Part shown: positions 7,959 to 16,669 of the stretch, piece after piece
Numbering within the stretch: position 1 is the first letter of the stretch
Layout: the number at the start of each line of letters is the position of its first letter
Source of the DNA: Erythrobacter sp047872805
Lineage (GTDB): Bacteria; Pseudomonadota; Alphaproteobacteria; Sphingomonadales; Sphingomonadaceae
DNA: 64,000 nt
Reading direction: 5' to 3'
Assembly (NCBI RefSeq): GCF_047872805.1
Contig: NZ_JBLQUK010000007.1
Location: forward strand, 1-64,000
Notes under the pieces: generated by a model
Databases searched by the model: none
The model's input: the letters and a program-made list of their open reading frames with translations, nothing else
Told to the model about the DNA's origin: nothing
Program-made: the position numbers and the translations under genes

Positions 7959-8597
7959 CTACACCACCCCAAGCCCCTGCATCCGTTTGAGATAGCGGGC
8001 CAGAACGTCAATCTCCAGATTGACGCGCGAGCCGACTTTGAGATCGCCCAGCGTGGTCACTGCGCCAGTGTGCGGAATGATGTTGACCAGAAAATCGCAG
8101 GTCTTGTCAGGCCGGTCGCGCACGTCGTTGACGGTCAGCGACACGCCATCGACCGTGATCGACCCTTTTTCTGCAATATAGGCTGCGATTTCGGCGCGCG
8201 CGCGAATTGCCACGCGCCAGCTGTCGCCGACCTGTTCGGCCAGCACCACTTCGCCGATTGTATCGACGTGGCCGGTGACGATGTGCCCGCCCAGTTCATC
8301 GCCGACGCGCAAGCTGGGTTCGATATTGATCCGCTGCCCCGCTGCCCACATGCCGGGGCGAGTGCGGCTGACGGTCTCGGCAGAGACATCGACGTCAAAC
8401 CAGGCATCGCCTTCCCCATCCGCGTGAGCCGGTCGCATGCCGCGCTCGACCACCGTCAGGCATACGCCCGAACAGGCAATTGACGCGCCAATATCAATCC
8501 GCGCGGGATCAAGCGGGGCGTTGATGCGGAGCCGCAGATCACCGCGCTGGTCATGCGCGGCGATGGTGCCGATGGCGGTGATTATTCCTGTGAACAT
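7959..8597 (-). CDS. ribE: riboflavin synthase alpha chain
   Basis: 212 residues, the family length. It starts MFTGIITAIG, the hallmark N-terminus, and contains two lumazine-binding halves. The first has GASIACSGVCLTVVE with the catalytic-type Ser/Cys region and GGHIVTGHVD. The second has GSITVDGVSLTVNDV and NIIPHT. The enzyme dismutates two 6,7-dimethyl-8-ribityllumazine molecules into riboflavin. It starts 7 bp after ribD and is therefore translated from the same message. The long in-frame upstream extension is ribD overlap, not coding for this gene. The usual ribBA and ribH partners are not in the window. Confidence 0.95.
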   Translation of the reverse strand: MFTGIITAIGTIAAHDQRGDLRLRINAPLDPARIDIGASIACSGVCLTVVERGMRPAHADGEGDAWFDVDVSAETVSRTRPGMWAAGQRINIEPSLRVGDELGGHIVTGHVDTIGEVVLAEQVGDSWRVAIRARAEIAAYIAEKGSITVDGVSLTVNDVRDRPDKTCDFLVNIIPHTGAVTTLGDLKVGSRVNLEIDVLARYLKRMQGLGVV

Positions 8598-8604
8598 ATG
8601 CGCT

Positions 8605-9597
8605 TCACCTTCCCGGCAATTGTCTGCAACGCAGATAGGCGGAGAATTCGTCGCTGCCAAGCAATCGCCGCTCCGCCAATCGCCAGCGGCCATGCGCAGC
8701 GGCAAGGTCAGCAAGTCCGATGTCGCCAAGCCCCTGCTGGCCCCCGCCAATCAGGATCGGAGCGCGGTAAAGGTGGATTTCATCGACAAGATCCTGCCGC
8801 AGGAAACTCGCCGCTGCGCCTGCGCCGCCTTCGACATAGAGATGGAGCGCGTCCGGGATAGCGGCAATCTGATCGGGGCGGTTGATGACCCGCACCCCAT
8901 CAGGCGGAATTCCCCGCGTCAGCAGCACGCGCTGCGGGCTGCGGTGCTCCAGCCCCGGCAAGCGCACATCAAGCCGCGGACGGTCGGCGCGCCAGGTCGA
9001 ACCGCCGACCAGGATCGCATCGTTCCGCGCGCGCTGGCTGTGGACCTGCGCGCGCGCCTCTGCCCCGGTGATCCACTGGCTCGATCCGTCGGCCATGGCG
9101 ATGCAGCCATCCAAACTCAGCGCCAGTTTGAGGGTCACGCGCGGGCGGCCCAGCGCCGCGCGGGTCAGGTACCCCGCCAGACTGGCGCGCGAAGCGTCAT
9201 CATCCAGCACGCTGACCGCAATCCCCGCGCGTTCAATCCGCCGCGCGCCCTGTCCGGCGGTGCGCGGGTCGGGGTCAAGCTGACCGATCACCACGCGCGC
9301 GGGCCGCGCAGCAATCACCAGATCGGTGCAGGCTGCCCCGCGCGGCGATTGATGCGCGCAAGGCTCCAGCGTGACAAACAGCACCGCGCCCGCAGCCCCG
9401 CCTGGCGCGACACCTGCCAGCGCCAGTGCCTCGGCATGGGGCCGTCCACCCGCCTGCGTCCATCCGCGCGCTATCACACGGCCGTCTTTTACCAGCATCG
9501 CGGCAACGCCGGGATTGGGGCGCGACAGCGGACGCGCGCGCGCCGCCAGCCGCGCGGTTGCGGCCATCCAGTCGGTGTCTGCGGTGCGAAATTGCAA
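8605..9597 (-). CDS. ribD: bifunctional riboflavin deaminase/reductase RibD
   Basis: 330 residues. The N-terminal cytidine-deaminase-like domain (1-140) has SRPNPGVAAMLV, the zinc motif GGRPHAEALAL and TLEPCAH with a second Cys in GAACTD. The C-terminal reductase domain (150-330) has RPRVTLKLALSLDGCIA, ITG and NDAILVGGSTW, and ends with IHLYRAPILIGG. It performs the second and third steps of riboflavin synthesis after GTP opening. The start could also be the internal ATG 30 bp downstream. In operon with ribE and the upstream membrane protein gene. Confidence 0.93.
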   Translation of the reverse strand: MQFRTADTDWMAATARLAARARPLSRPNPGVAAMLVKDGRVIARGWTQAGGRPHAEALALAGVAPGGAAGAVLFVTLEPCAHQSPRGAACTDLVIAARPARVVIGQLDPDPRTAGQGARRIERAGIAVSVLDDDASRASLAGYLTRAALGRPRVTLKLALSLDGCIAMADGSSQWITGAEARAQVHSQRARNDAILVGGSTWRADRPRLDVRLPGLEHRSPQRVLLTRGIPPDGVRVINRPDQIAAIPDALHLYVEGGAGAAASFLRQDLVDEIHLYRAPILIGGGQQGLGDIGLADLAAAHGRWRLAERRLLGSDEFSAYLRCRQLPGR

Positions 9598-9611
9598 GCG
9601 GGGCGGCGCGG

Positions 9612-10133
9612 CTAAGGAGCCGGGCTTTCGCTGTCGGGCACAGCGGGTGGGGGAGCGGCGGTGCTTTCAGCCTCGCTATCATCCGCTTGTTCGTTGGTGC
9701 CGCGTCCGAACAATTCTTCGCGGCGCGCCTGTTCGGCAGCAGCCTCTGCCGCGCGTCTGGCGTCGGCGCGGCGTTCGATCTCTTCGACATCCATCCCCGC
9801 TGCTGCGCCCAGCGCCTTGTAAAGTTCGCGCTTGCGCTCGGCGATTTCAGCCTCGCGGGCCTCGCGCAGATCTTTCACCTCCTGATTTTCAACATTAGAG
9901 GCGATGATCTCCGCGTCGCTGCGAGCCGCGTCGAAAGTGGTGATATAGGTGATCGTGGGCGGGTCAGGCACCTTGTAAACCGTCTCCCCCGCCAGCCAGT
10001 AGAATATCAACGCAAACGGAGCGGTCGAAGCCAGCAGGATCGGCACGCGGTAAGGGTTGGGCTTCCGGAATTCGCTCCAGAAATCCTTTACCCCCGGCGC
10101 GGGATTGAAACGCGAATTGGCAAGTCTCGGCAT
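9612..10133 (-). CDS. single-pass membrane protein, function unknown
   Basis: 173 residues. The N-terminal 30 residues are polar and Pro-rich. One membrane helix follows (about 32-48, VPILLASTAPFALIFYWL). Then come a TFDAARSD segment and a long charged helix (about 85-135, rich in Arg, Glu and Ala) that may form a coiled coil. The tail is acidic and Pro-rich. Topology suggests a cytoplasmic N-terminus and a periplasmic helical rod. It ends 14 bp before ribD, so it is probably in the same transcript, although nothing ties it to flavin synthesis. Looks like a conserved hypothetical of sphingomonads. Confidence 0.65.
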   Translation of the reverse strand: MPRLANSRFNPAPGVKDFWSEFRKPNPYRVPILLASTAPFALIFYWLAGETVYKVPDPPTITYITTFDAARSDAEIIASNVENQEVKDLREAREAEIAERKRELYKALGAAAGMDVEEIERRADARRAAEAAAEQARREELFGRGTNEQADDSEAESTAAPPPAVPDSESPAP

Positions 10134-10194
10134 GGCGGCAATATAGGCAAATTGTGCCGGGCTGACCAGAGCCGAGCTTCGCGGGGATCACCAC

Positions 10195-10785
10195 TCATGG
10201 ATATTCGACGCTGATCGGCACCCGTCCGCGCAAATTGCCGCTGGCGTCCGTTTCGGCCTCGATCACCAGAGTGCCGGAGAAATTGAAGCTGAGTTGGCCG
10301 TTGGCATCAAGCACCGGGAAGCTCGGCAGATCGCTGACAAAGTCGCGGATCAGCGCGTCCCCGCCATTTGTCCCGCCGCCCGTATCGCGCATGGCGACTT
10401 CATTGGGCAGGTCGATGGAGATTTGTTCAAATGGCGCTCCGGTGATGGTGGCGCGGCCGGTGATCGGCATCCCGCCCAGATCATCGACATCGCCGATCAG
10501 GGTCTTTTGCCCGCTTGCCAGATCGAGCATGACGCGCCCTTCGCCCTTGCCAAGCAGAACCAGACGACCAAAGTCGATATCGCTTTCGATGGTGATTTCG
10601 AGCCGCTGGCAATTGCGATTCTGGTTGCCATTCCCATTGCCGTTCTGATTGCCATTGCCGCGGCACCCCGGCGGCAGGTCGCAATCGGGGCAATTGCCCT
10701 GCGCGCGCAAGTCGCTTCCCAAGCCTGTAAGGGCAGGGAAGGTGAGCGCGAGGGCTGCCAACGCAAGGGTGACCACACGAAACAT
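10195..10785 (-). CDS. DUF4402 exported protein with Asn-Gly repeat
   Basis: 196 residues with a signal peptide (hydrophobic residues 4-22, cleavage near LRAQG). A four-Cys segment (NCPDCDLPPGC) and a short GNGNQNGNGNGNQNRN repeat precede the domain. The rest matches DUF4402: DIDFGRLVL, GKGEGRVMLDLASGQKT, FEQISIDLP, and a terminal LVIEAET...PISVEYP strand. DUF4402 proteins are extracytoplasmic and fimbria-like in fold, often beside pilus genes, but no usher or chaperone is near. Role unknown; surface or secreted location inferred. Confidence 0.75.
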   Translation of the reverse strand: MFRVVTLALAALALTFPALTGLGSDLRAQGNCPDCDLPPGCRGNGNQNGNGNGNQNRNCQRLEITIESDIDFGRLVLLGKGEGRVMLDLASGQKTLIGDVDDLGGMPITGRATITGAPFEQISIDLPNEVAMRDTGGGTNGGDALIRDFVSDLPSFPVLDANGQLSFNFSGTLVIEAETDASGNLRGRVPISVEYP

Positions 10786-10835
10786 GACCGCAAGTTAACC
10801 GATCAAGGTTAACGAAGGGCTACGTGGTTCTGCGT

Positions 10836-11573
10836 TCAGCCAAAGCTGGCATACAGGCTGCGGCCGTGGTCCTTTAGCCAGCGGTCGGCGGCGCTGATCT
10901 CGCCTTCGTAAATACTGCCGAGCAAAGCGTGGAATGCGGGGCTGTGATCGAAATGGACCAGATGCGCGACTTCATGCGCGACCACCGACCGGCGCACGTA
11001 ATCGGGGGCCTGAATCAGCCGCCAATTGATGCGGATGCGCGCCTGACCTGAACGTCCACCATCCGAACAACTGCCCCAGCGGCGCTGCGCCCGCGACAAG
11101 GCGACGGGCACCGGGGCCAGCGCAGCGGCGGCGGAGTATTCGGCCAGATCGGTTTCGTATAGCCGCAAGGCTTCGCGTTCGAGCCAGCGCTTTATCCGGC
11201 CCTCCAGCCCGGCTTTCGGTCCGCCCAGCCGCAGCGTGCCTTCGTTCAGCGCCGGACGCCGCGCGGCGCGTTCCTGCCAATCGATCCGCAGCGGCTCGCC
11301 GCGAAACAGGACTATGCTGCCGGGACCGGGCGCCGCGCGCCGGGGCAGGCGCGCATGTTGCTGCGCCAGCCAGTCGCGCCGGGCGTGGGCAAAGGCGATG
11401 GCTTCATCGCTGCGCGCCCAGCCGGGCAGGGTGATGCGCACTTCGCTGCCATCGGGGGCCAGCCGCAGGGTCAATCGCCGGGCGGTCTTGTGGCGGCGCA
11501 GGATAATCGGAACCTTGACCCCGCCCAGCTCAATTTCGGGATCGAATGCCGCGCTTTTCAGCCAATCAATCAT
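10836..11573 (-). CDS. YgjP-like M48-type metallopeptidase
   Basis: 245 residues counted from the ATG at 11573, which overlaps the stop of the upstream gene as ATGA. The N-terminus resembles the YgjP/DUF45 family (VPIILRRHKTARRLTLRL). The centre carries SRAQRRWGSCS, and the catalytic HEVAHLVHFDHSP gives HExxH plus a third His, followed by FHALL. These proteins are predicted zinc peptidases, also called SprT-like. Co-translated with the YcgN-like protein. Confidence 0.88.
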   Translation of the reverse strand: MIDWLKSAAFDPEIELGGVKVPIILRRHKTARRLTLRLAPDGSEVRITLPGWARSDEAIAFAHARRDWLAQQHARLPRRAAPGPGSIVLFRGEPLRIDWQERAARRPALNEGTLRLGGPKAGLEGRIKRWLEREALRLYETDLAEYSAAAALAPVPVALSRAQRRWGSCSDGGRSGQARIRINWRLIQAPDYVRRSVVAHEVAHLVHFDHSPAFHALLGSIYEGEISAADRWLKDHGRSLYASFG

Positions 11574-12061
11574 TCGTCCAGCTCTGCTGCTTCGTTCCAA
11601 ACTCCGCCGGCAGGGCGGCGCGGCGGGGTCCATTCGATGATGTGATGTTCAAGCGGCCCGGCATCGACCTCGCTCACCACGCGGCCCGCGACCGAGACAC
11701 CGGCGCGTTTGACCGTCTCGCGGTCGCCGCTGATGAGATAATGCCAATCGTGCAGTTTGCGCCCGTCGGCGCGCAGGCGATAGGCGCAGGTGGTGGGCAG
11801 CCACGGCACCTCCTCCACAATTGCCAGCGTCAACCGCAGGCAATCGGGCACAAACGCCTTGCGGTTGCGATAGTCGGAGCATTTCGCGGTGCGGCAATCG
11901 AGCAATTTGCACGCTACATTGGTGTCGGCGATGATCCCGGTGTCGGCATCCTCGATCTTGTGTAGGCAGCAGCGCCCACAGCCATCGCACAGCGCCTCCC
12001 ACTCGGCACGGTTGAGCTGCGCCAGCGGCAGCTCCCAGAACCGGTCTCTCAATTCACCCAT
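11570..12061 (-). CDS. YcgN/UPF0260 cysteine-cluster protein
   Basis: 163 residues. The conserved CDGCGRCCLHK cluster near residues 25-35, then C in ACKLLDCRTAKCSDY and a further Cys in VPDCLRL and TTCAYRL, form the family's metal-cluster-like motif. RADGRKLHDWHYLISGD is also typical of YcgN. The biochemical role is not established for the family. It is overlapped on both sides: its 5' end by 13 bp with the SCO gene and its stop by 4 bp with the YgjP-like gene, so the three form an operon. Confidence 0.88.
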   Translation of the reverse strand: MGELRDRFWELPLAQLNRAEWEALCDGCGRCCLHKIEDADTGIIADTNVACKLLDCRTAKCSDYRNRKAFVPDCLRLTLAIVEEVPWLPTTCAYRLRADGRKLHDWHYLISGDRETVKRAGVSVAGRVVSEVDAGPLEHHIIEWTPPRRPAGGVWNEAAELDE

Positions 12062-12678
12062 AGCGCCAGTTCGGCGGTCACGGCGTCCGCGCCCTGATCG
12101 GTGGGCAGGGTGGCGATTGGCTCACCTTCCGGGCCGAACAGATAGACGACGTTGGAATGGTCCATCAGATAGCCGCCGCCCGGCGCGGTTTCTCCGCGAG
12201 AGTAGAACACTTTGAACGCGCTGGCCGCATCGGCGATCTGTTCGGGCGTGCCGGTCAGCCCGATAACATCATCGGAAAACGCGCTGGTAAATTCCTTCAA
12301 CACCGCGCCGTGATCGCGTTCCGGGTCGATGGTGATGAAGATGGACTGGATCTTTGCGGCCTGGTCCGGCTCCGCCTCGGCAAATTGGTTCAGCCCCTGC
12401 ACCATGCGCTGCATGTCGGTGGGGCAGACATCGGGGCAATAGGCATAACCGAAATAGACGATCCGGTATTTGCCCGCAAAATCGCCCCAGCGCACGGCCT
12501 TGCCTTCGCTATCCACCAGATCGAATTCGCCGCCAATAGACGCCCCGGCAAGCGGCGGGTCGATCGCTGCGGAGGGTTCGGGAGAACACGCAGCCAGCAA
12601 AAGGCAAGCCGCGCCGACAATCAAGCCCGCGCGGGCAAGAGAGGCAAATCGGCGCGAAGGATTGGCGGAAATGTTCAT
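12049..12678 (-). CDS. SCO1/SenC/PrrC copper chaperone lipoprotein
   Basis: 209 residues. The N-terminus has a hydrophobic stretch ending LLAACS, a lipobox that predicts a lipid-anchored periplasmic protein. The thioredoxin-fold domain has YFGYAYCPDVCPTDM with the copper-binding CxxxC, then IFITIDPERD, and a conserved His in YLMDHSNVVYLF. SCO proteins deliver copper to the CuA site of cytochrome c oxidase. First gene of a three-gene minus-strand operon. Confidence 0.92.
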   Translation of the reverse strand: MNISANPSRRFASLARAGLIVGAACLLLAACSPEPSAAIDPPLAGASIGGEFDLVDSEGKAVRWGDFAGKYRIVYFGYAYCPDVCPTDMQRMVQGLNQFAEAEPDQAAKIQSIFITIDPERDHGAVLKEFTSAFSDDVIGLTGTPEQIADAASAFKVFYSRGETAPGGGYLMDHSNVVYLFGPEGEPIATLPTDQGADAVTAELALWVN

Positions 12679-12745
12679 GGTCTGCTAATTGCGTCCTCGC
12701 AAAGGGGGGCATCGGGTATGCCTCTCGATAAAAGTCTTAGAGCAA

Positions 12746-13441
12746 ATGCGAAAGGTTCAAAGCGTGGCTTCCACTGTTTTGCGCAAATTGGGATTGAAGG
12801 CGGCGCTGGCACCGATGGTGTCGGGTGCGTTGGGAATAGGCGTGATCGCGGGTATGATGACGGCTGCGGGGATCGGCATGGTTCAGCCTGCAGCGGCGCA
12901 GCTTTATTCCGACGGCTATCAATTCCTCAAGGCGGTAAAAGATCGCGACGGCGACACTGCGACCGAAATGCTCAATCAGCCGGGCACCACGATCATCAAC
13001 ACCCGCGACATCACCAGCGGCGACAGCGGGCTGCATATTGTGACGGAGCGCCGCGATGTGCTCTGGGTGCGGTTCCTGCTGCAACGCGGGGCCAATCCCA
13101 ACATCCGCAACAATGCCGGAGTTACTCCGCTGCAACTGGCGACCCGGCTCGGCTTTGTCGAAGGGGCGGAGGAGTTGCTCAAGAAAGGCGCGCAGGTCAA
13201 CGCCGCTGACAGTCAGGGTGAAACCCCGCTGATTGCTGCCGTGCATCAACGCAATGTCGAAATGGTGCGGCGCCTGCTGGCCGAAGGGGCCGACCCCGAC
13301 CACAACGACAATTCGGGCCGTTCTGCGCGCGATTATCTGGGATTGATGACCGGCAACACATTGTTGGTGCGCGAATTTGAACTGGCCGATGCCAAACGCG
13401 AAGATCAGGGAACCACTCAGCAATACGGGCCTTCTTTCTGA
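12746..13441 (+). CDS. exported ankyrin-repeat protein
   Basis: 231 residues from the ATG at 12746. A hydrophobic N-terminal stretch (about 20-50, GALGIGVIAGMMTAAGIG) ends at AAAQ and looks like a signal peptide. About four ankyrin repeats follow: LHIVTERRDVLWVRFLLQRG, VTPLQLATRLGFVEGAEELLKKG, and TPLIAAVHQRNVEMVRRLLAEG, preceded by a degenerate one. It is probably a periplasmic protein-interaction scaffold; the partner is unknown. One base separates its stop from the COQ9-family start, so the two are probably translated together. Confidence 0.82.
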   Translation: MRKVQSVASTVLRKLGLKAALAPMVSGALGIGVIAGMMTAAGIGMVQPAAAQLYSDGYQFLKAVKDRDGDTATEMLNQPGTTIINTRDITSGDSGLHIVTERRDVLWVRFLLQRGANPNIRNNAGVTPLQLATRLGFVEGAEELLKKGAQVNAADSQGETPLIAAVHQRNVEMVRRLLAEGADPDHNDNSGRSARDYLGLMTGNTLLVREFELADAKREDQGTTQQYGPSF

Positions 13442-13442
13442 T

Positions 13443-14129
13443 ATGACCGATCAAAATTCCGATTTCGCTGACATGACCCTTGATGAATTGCGGCTTGCGC
13501 TGGCCCCAGACATTGCTGCTTCGGCGATTTTCGACGGCTGGAACGAAACCGCGCTGGTGGCCGCTGCCGAAATGGCGGGCGCGGATGTGGACATTGCGCG
13601 ATTGGCCTTTCCCAAGAAGCCGGGCACCGGGCAGGCGATGGACATGATCGATGCATGGGTCGCCTCGGTCGATGCCGCGATGGCGGCGGAATGGCCGCAG
13701 GAACGCCTTGCTGAGCTGAAAATCCGCGAACGCATTCGCGTGCTGGTCGCGTTCCGGCTGGAGGCGGTCGAACATATCGATGAGGCTGTGCGCCGCGCGA
13801 TGGCGATCATGGCGATGCCGCAGAACGCAGCCCGCGCGCTGAAACTGGGCTGGCGTTCGGCGGACATCATGTGGCGTCTCGCCGGAGACACCGCGACCGA
13901 TTACAACCATTATTCCAAGCGCGCGATCCTTGCGGGGATTTACTCGGCCACGCTGGCGGTCTTTGTGAATGACGACAGCGAGGGCAAGGCGAAGACGCAT
14001 GAATTCCTCGGCCGCCGGATCGACGGGGTGATGCGGTTCGAGAAATTCAAGCACAAACTGACCAGCCGCGAGGTCGAAATGCCCAGCCTGACGCGGTTTC
14101 TGGGCCGACTGCGCTATCCCAGCCGGTAA
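13443..14129 (+). CDS. COQ9-family protein (ubiquinone synthesis)
   Basis: 228 residues. The N-terminus has TLDELRLALAP and FDGWNETALVAAAEMAGAD, and the C-terminal half has TATDYNHYSKRAILAGIYSA, the COQ9 signature, with a final helix FEKFKHKL. COQ9 binds lipid and presents intermediates to the hydroxylase COQ7 in ubiquinone biosynthesis. Upstream in-frame codons to 13377 overlap the ankyrin gene and are not needed. The start at 13443 lies right after that stop. Confidence 0.88.
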   Translation: MTDQNSDFADMTLDELRLALAPDIAASAIFDGWNETALVAAAEMAGADVDIARLAFPKKPGTGQAMDMIDAWVASVDAAMAAEWPQERLAELKIRERIRVLVAFRLEAVEHIDEAVRRAMAIMAMPQNAARALKLGWRSADIMWRLAGDTATDYNHYSKRAILAGIYSATLAVFVNDDSEGKAKTHEFLGRRIDGVMRFEKFKHKLTSREVEMPSLTRFLGRLRYPSR

Positions 14130-14243
14130 AGTGGTTGATTAAACGCGCGGGCTTGTCGCCTCACCCGGTTTGCTGTCCTAATACTGTCAGGAGAATCGCA
14201 GCCGGGCAGGCTGCGCGCGTGTTTGACGGGAAGGAATATTTCG

Positions 14244-14756
14244 ATGGCGGGTTCGCTCAACAAGGTCATGCTGATCGGCAATCTCGGGGCTGATCCCGAA
14301 ATCCGCAGCTTTCAGAACGGCGGCAAAGTCGCCAATCTGCGCATCGCCACGTCCGAAACGTGGAAAGACCGCCAGACCGGGGAGCGCAAGGAAAAGACCG
14401 AGTGGCACACCGTCGCGATCTTTTCCGAAGGGCTGGTCGGGGTGGTCGAACGCTACCTTAAAAAAGGCAGCAAGGTGTTTGTCGAAGGCAAGCTGCAAAC
14501 CCGCAAATGGCAGGATCAAAGCGGCAATGACCGCTACAGCACCGAAGTCGTCATTCAGGGCCTCGGCGGGACGCTGACCATGCTCGACGGCCCGCAAGGC
14601 GGCGGTGGCGGCGGCGCGCGCTCGGGCGGCTACGGCGGCGCAGCGGGCGGCGGCGATCAAGGCGGCGGCTGGAATCAAGGCAGCAGCGCGGGCGGTGCAA
14701 GCGGCGGCGGTTCCAGCGGAGGCTATGACGATCTTGACGACGACATTCCGTTTTAA
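14244..14756 (+). CDS. ssb: single-stranded DNA-binding protein
   Basis: 170 residues. The OB fold (1-115) opens with AGSLNKVMLIGNLGADPE and contains TEWHTVAIF, YLKKGSKVFVEGKLQTR and TEVVIQG. A Gly-rich linker (about 118-158) leads to the acidic tip DLDDDIPF, which recruits DNA repair and replication partners. Start at 14244, since MAGSLNKV is the family N-terminus. A possible promoter with TAATACT lies about 70 bp upstream. Confidence 0.97.
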   Translation: MAGSLNKVMLIGNLGADPEIRSFQNGGKVANLRIATSETWKDRQTGERKEKTEWHTVAIFSEGLVGVVERYLKKGSKVFVEGKLQTRKWQDQSGNDRYSTEVVIQGLGGTLTMLDGPQGGGGGGARSGGYGGAAGGGDQGGGWNQGSSAGGASGGGSSGGYDDLDDDIPF

Positions 14757-14962
14757 TTTGCGTAAGCGCACGGCACGATCAGCGTTAGTGTTGGCGGAGA
14801 TTGAGATAGGTCGCCCATTCCGTCAGCGGCTCAGTTTTGCACATTGAAGGTGTTCGATGCTGCGGCGTCATACCGTATTCGTTCACCAACGCATCTTTAC
14901 CGATAGCGCGAAAGGCCGTGCGATATCGGCGAGGTTGGATCAATTCGTGAAGGAGCCGAGCC
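14757..14962. other. intergenic region without a clear gene
   Basis: A 72-codon minus-strand ORF (14785-15003) overlaps the serine hydrolase start and does not resemble a family I know. It may be a gene fragment left by insertion of the serine hydrolase segment. No tRNA or terminator with a T run is seen. Confidence 0.4.
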
Positions 14963-16003
14963 GTGAGGTTGAGCATAGGCGGGTATTTCGCGCTAGCCCT
15001 CATTACGTTCGCAACCCCAGTGGCGGCAGACGTCCCCCCTCCAGCGGCATCACTTGGCGAACTGGAGGACGCGATCGACCGTGGCCGCTATGGACCAATT
15101 GTTGCTATAGAGGCCGAGCAGCATCGGACAACAACCTGGAGCTATCGCACCAATCGTTCTGACGCGGAATGGCCGCACGATATTCGCTCTGCGGGAAAGT
15201 CGCTGACCGCGCTAGCAGTTGGCGTGGCAATCGCCGACGGACATTTGGAATCGCTTGATGCAAAAGTGTGGCCAATTCTCGGCGCGCCCGAAAATGATCC
15301 GCACAATGATATCACTGTAAGCGACCTGTTGACCATGTCATCGGCGTTGAACTGCGACGATTCCGAGCGCCGCTCACCTGGCCAGGAGGAGCGCATGTAT
15401 CGCACGCGCGACTGGCGGGCATTCGCCATGTCCATCCCGATAGATCCGGAATACCGGCGAGATGGCAGTGGCCAAGCGCGCTTTTCATACTGCACCGCGG
15501 GTGTTTTCCTGCTTGGTCAGGTTGTCGAAGCTGTCACGGGCGAGCGTTTCGACACCTATGTCGAGCGACGAATATTTGCTCCGCTAGGCATAACGAATGT
15601 CGTCTGGCGTAGGTCGCCTAGCGGCCAAGTGCAGTCCGGTGGGCAGTTGCGGATTGGCGCAGCCGATCTTGGAAAAATAGGACGTATGGTGCTTGATCGT
15701 GGCCGGTGGGGTGACGAACAAATTGTACCCGAAGCATGGGTGGCCGAAATGCTGACGCCTCGCGCGCAACCTGCACCCGGTATTGCCTATGGCTATCTAT
15801 GGTGGCTTTACCACATTCCGACGCCGATTGGCCCTCAGCCCAGTTGGATTATGTCGGGCAACGGTGGAAATCTGGTTGCAATTTTTCGTGCCTATGACTC
15901 GGTCGTTGTCGTGCAGTCTGCCGCTTACAATCAGTCGCAGGCGGGCGACCGTTCTTTTGCGATTGTTCGTGATGCAATCGCTGCGATGGCATTGCCGGAA
16001 TAG
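14963..16003 (+). CDS. serine hydrolase, class C beta-lactamase fold
   Basis: 346 residues beginning with GTG, set by AAGGAG 7 bp upstream. A signal peptide ends near VAADVP (residue about 23). The beta-lactamase/transpeptidase fold has SAGKS as the nucleophile motif SxxK, FSYCTAG as the Tyr motif (usually YSN, here Y-C-T), and SGNGG near the end in place of KTG/HTG. Such proteins are esterases, D-aminopeptidases or penicillin-binding-like enzymes; substrate is not predictable and antibiotic resistance should not be assumed. Base composition is lower in GC than its neighbours, suggesting acquisition. Confidence 0.82.
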   Translation: MRLSIGGYFALALITFATPVAADVPPPAASLGELEDAIDRGRYGPIVAIEAEQHRTTTWSYRTNRSDAEWPHDIRSAGKSLTALAVGVAIADGHLESLDAKVWPILGAPENDPHNDITVSDLLTMSSALNCDDSERRSPGQEERMYRTRDWRAFAMSIPIDPEYRRDGSGQARFSYCTAGVFLLGQVVEAVTGERFDTYVERRIFAPLGITNVVWRRSPSGQVQSGGQLRIGAADLGKIGRMVLDRGRWGDEQIVPEAWVAEMLTPRAQPAPGIAYGYLWWLYHIPTPIGPQPSWIMSGNGGNLVAIFRAYDSVVVVQSAAYNQSQAGDRSFAIVRDAIAAMALPE

Positions 16004-16132
16004 GCTGCGCGTTTAGCGGTGATTTGCCTGCAACAGCCATTTCCATTGCAGCCTTAATTGCTGACATGTCGATTCCCACCCCGATAACAGCTCACGCGCT
16101 GCACCGGAAAGAACCTGAAACCCGATATCGGT

Positions 16133-16669
16133 TCAATCTTTCTTCAGCCCCCGCAGCATCTCGGCCAGTGGTCCGTCCTGTTCGCCTTCGGCCACGATCC
16201 CGGCTTTGCGCCGCGCTTCATCGGCCTGCGGTCCTTCGGCATAGGGGTCGATGGCGAGGCCGAGCGTTTGTGCAACCGCTTCGCCAAGATCAAATGCGTC
16301 GCCGCTGAATTCGATCTCGTCGCAATCCTCTGCGTCGAGTTCGATCTCGATTTCGGCACTTTCGTCTTGGGCGACAGGCTGCGCGCCCTGCTCGACAAAA
16401 CGCAGGTCGAGCGGTTCTTCGATGGTGGCGGGAAAATCCTCGCCCGAAATGGCGCAGGATTGCCTGATCTCGGCTTTCAAAGTGCCCACCGCGCGGATCG
16501 CTTGGCCGCGCTGTTCCAGCGTCACTTCGGCGCGCAGGCGGTCGATGCCCGGCAGGTCAAACCGCGCGGCCAGACCCGCGCGCTCGCCCGCATCGGCCTC
16601 GATCACCACAATTTCGCCCGGCAGGCCCTTGATCCTGATCCGGCGCGAGAATTCGGGCTGGTTCACCAT
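16133..16669 (-). CDS. YceD family (DUF177) protein
   Basis: 178 residues. MVNQPEFSRRIRIKGLPG starts the family fold, and a central IRQSCAISGEDFPATIEEPLDLRFV contains the single conserved Cys. The acidic stretch and FDLGEAVAQTLGLAIDPYAEGP close the domain. YceD proteins are linked to 23S rRNA or ribosome maturation and normally precede rpmF, which is not seen here. It overlaps the 3' end of the upstream bc1 chaperone gene by 7 bp. Confidence 0.85.
   Translation of the reverse strand: MVNQPEFSRRIRIKGLPGEIVVIEADAGERAGLAARFDLPGIDRLRAEVTLEQRGQAIRAVGTLKAEIRQSCAISGEDFPATIEEPLDLRFVEQGAQPVAQDESAEIEIELDAEDCDEIEFSGDAFDLGEAVAQTLGLAIDPYAEGPQADEARRKAGIVAEGEQDGPLAEMLRGLKKD

Noticed and set aside
14785..15003. 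72-codon minus-strand ORF
   Set aside because: It overlaps the start of the serine hydrolase and its sequence does not resemble a known family; kept only as a possible fragment.
14963..16003. Serine hydrolase as an antibiotic resistance gene
   Set aside because: The SxxK and Tyr motifs are shared with many esterases and peptidases, and the third motif is not that of a true beta-lactamase.
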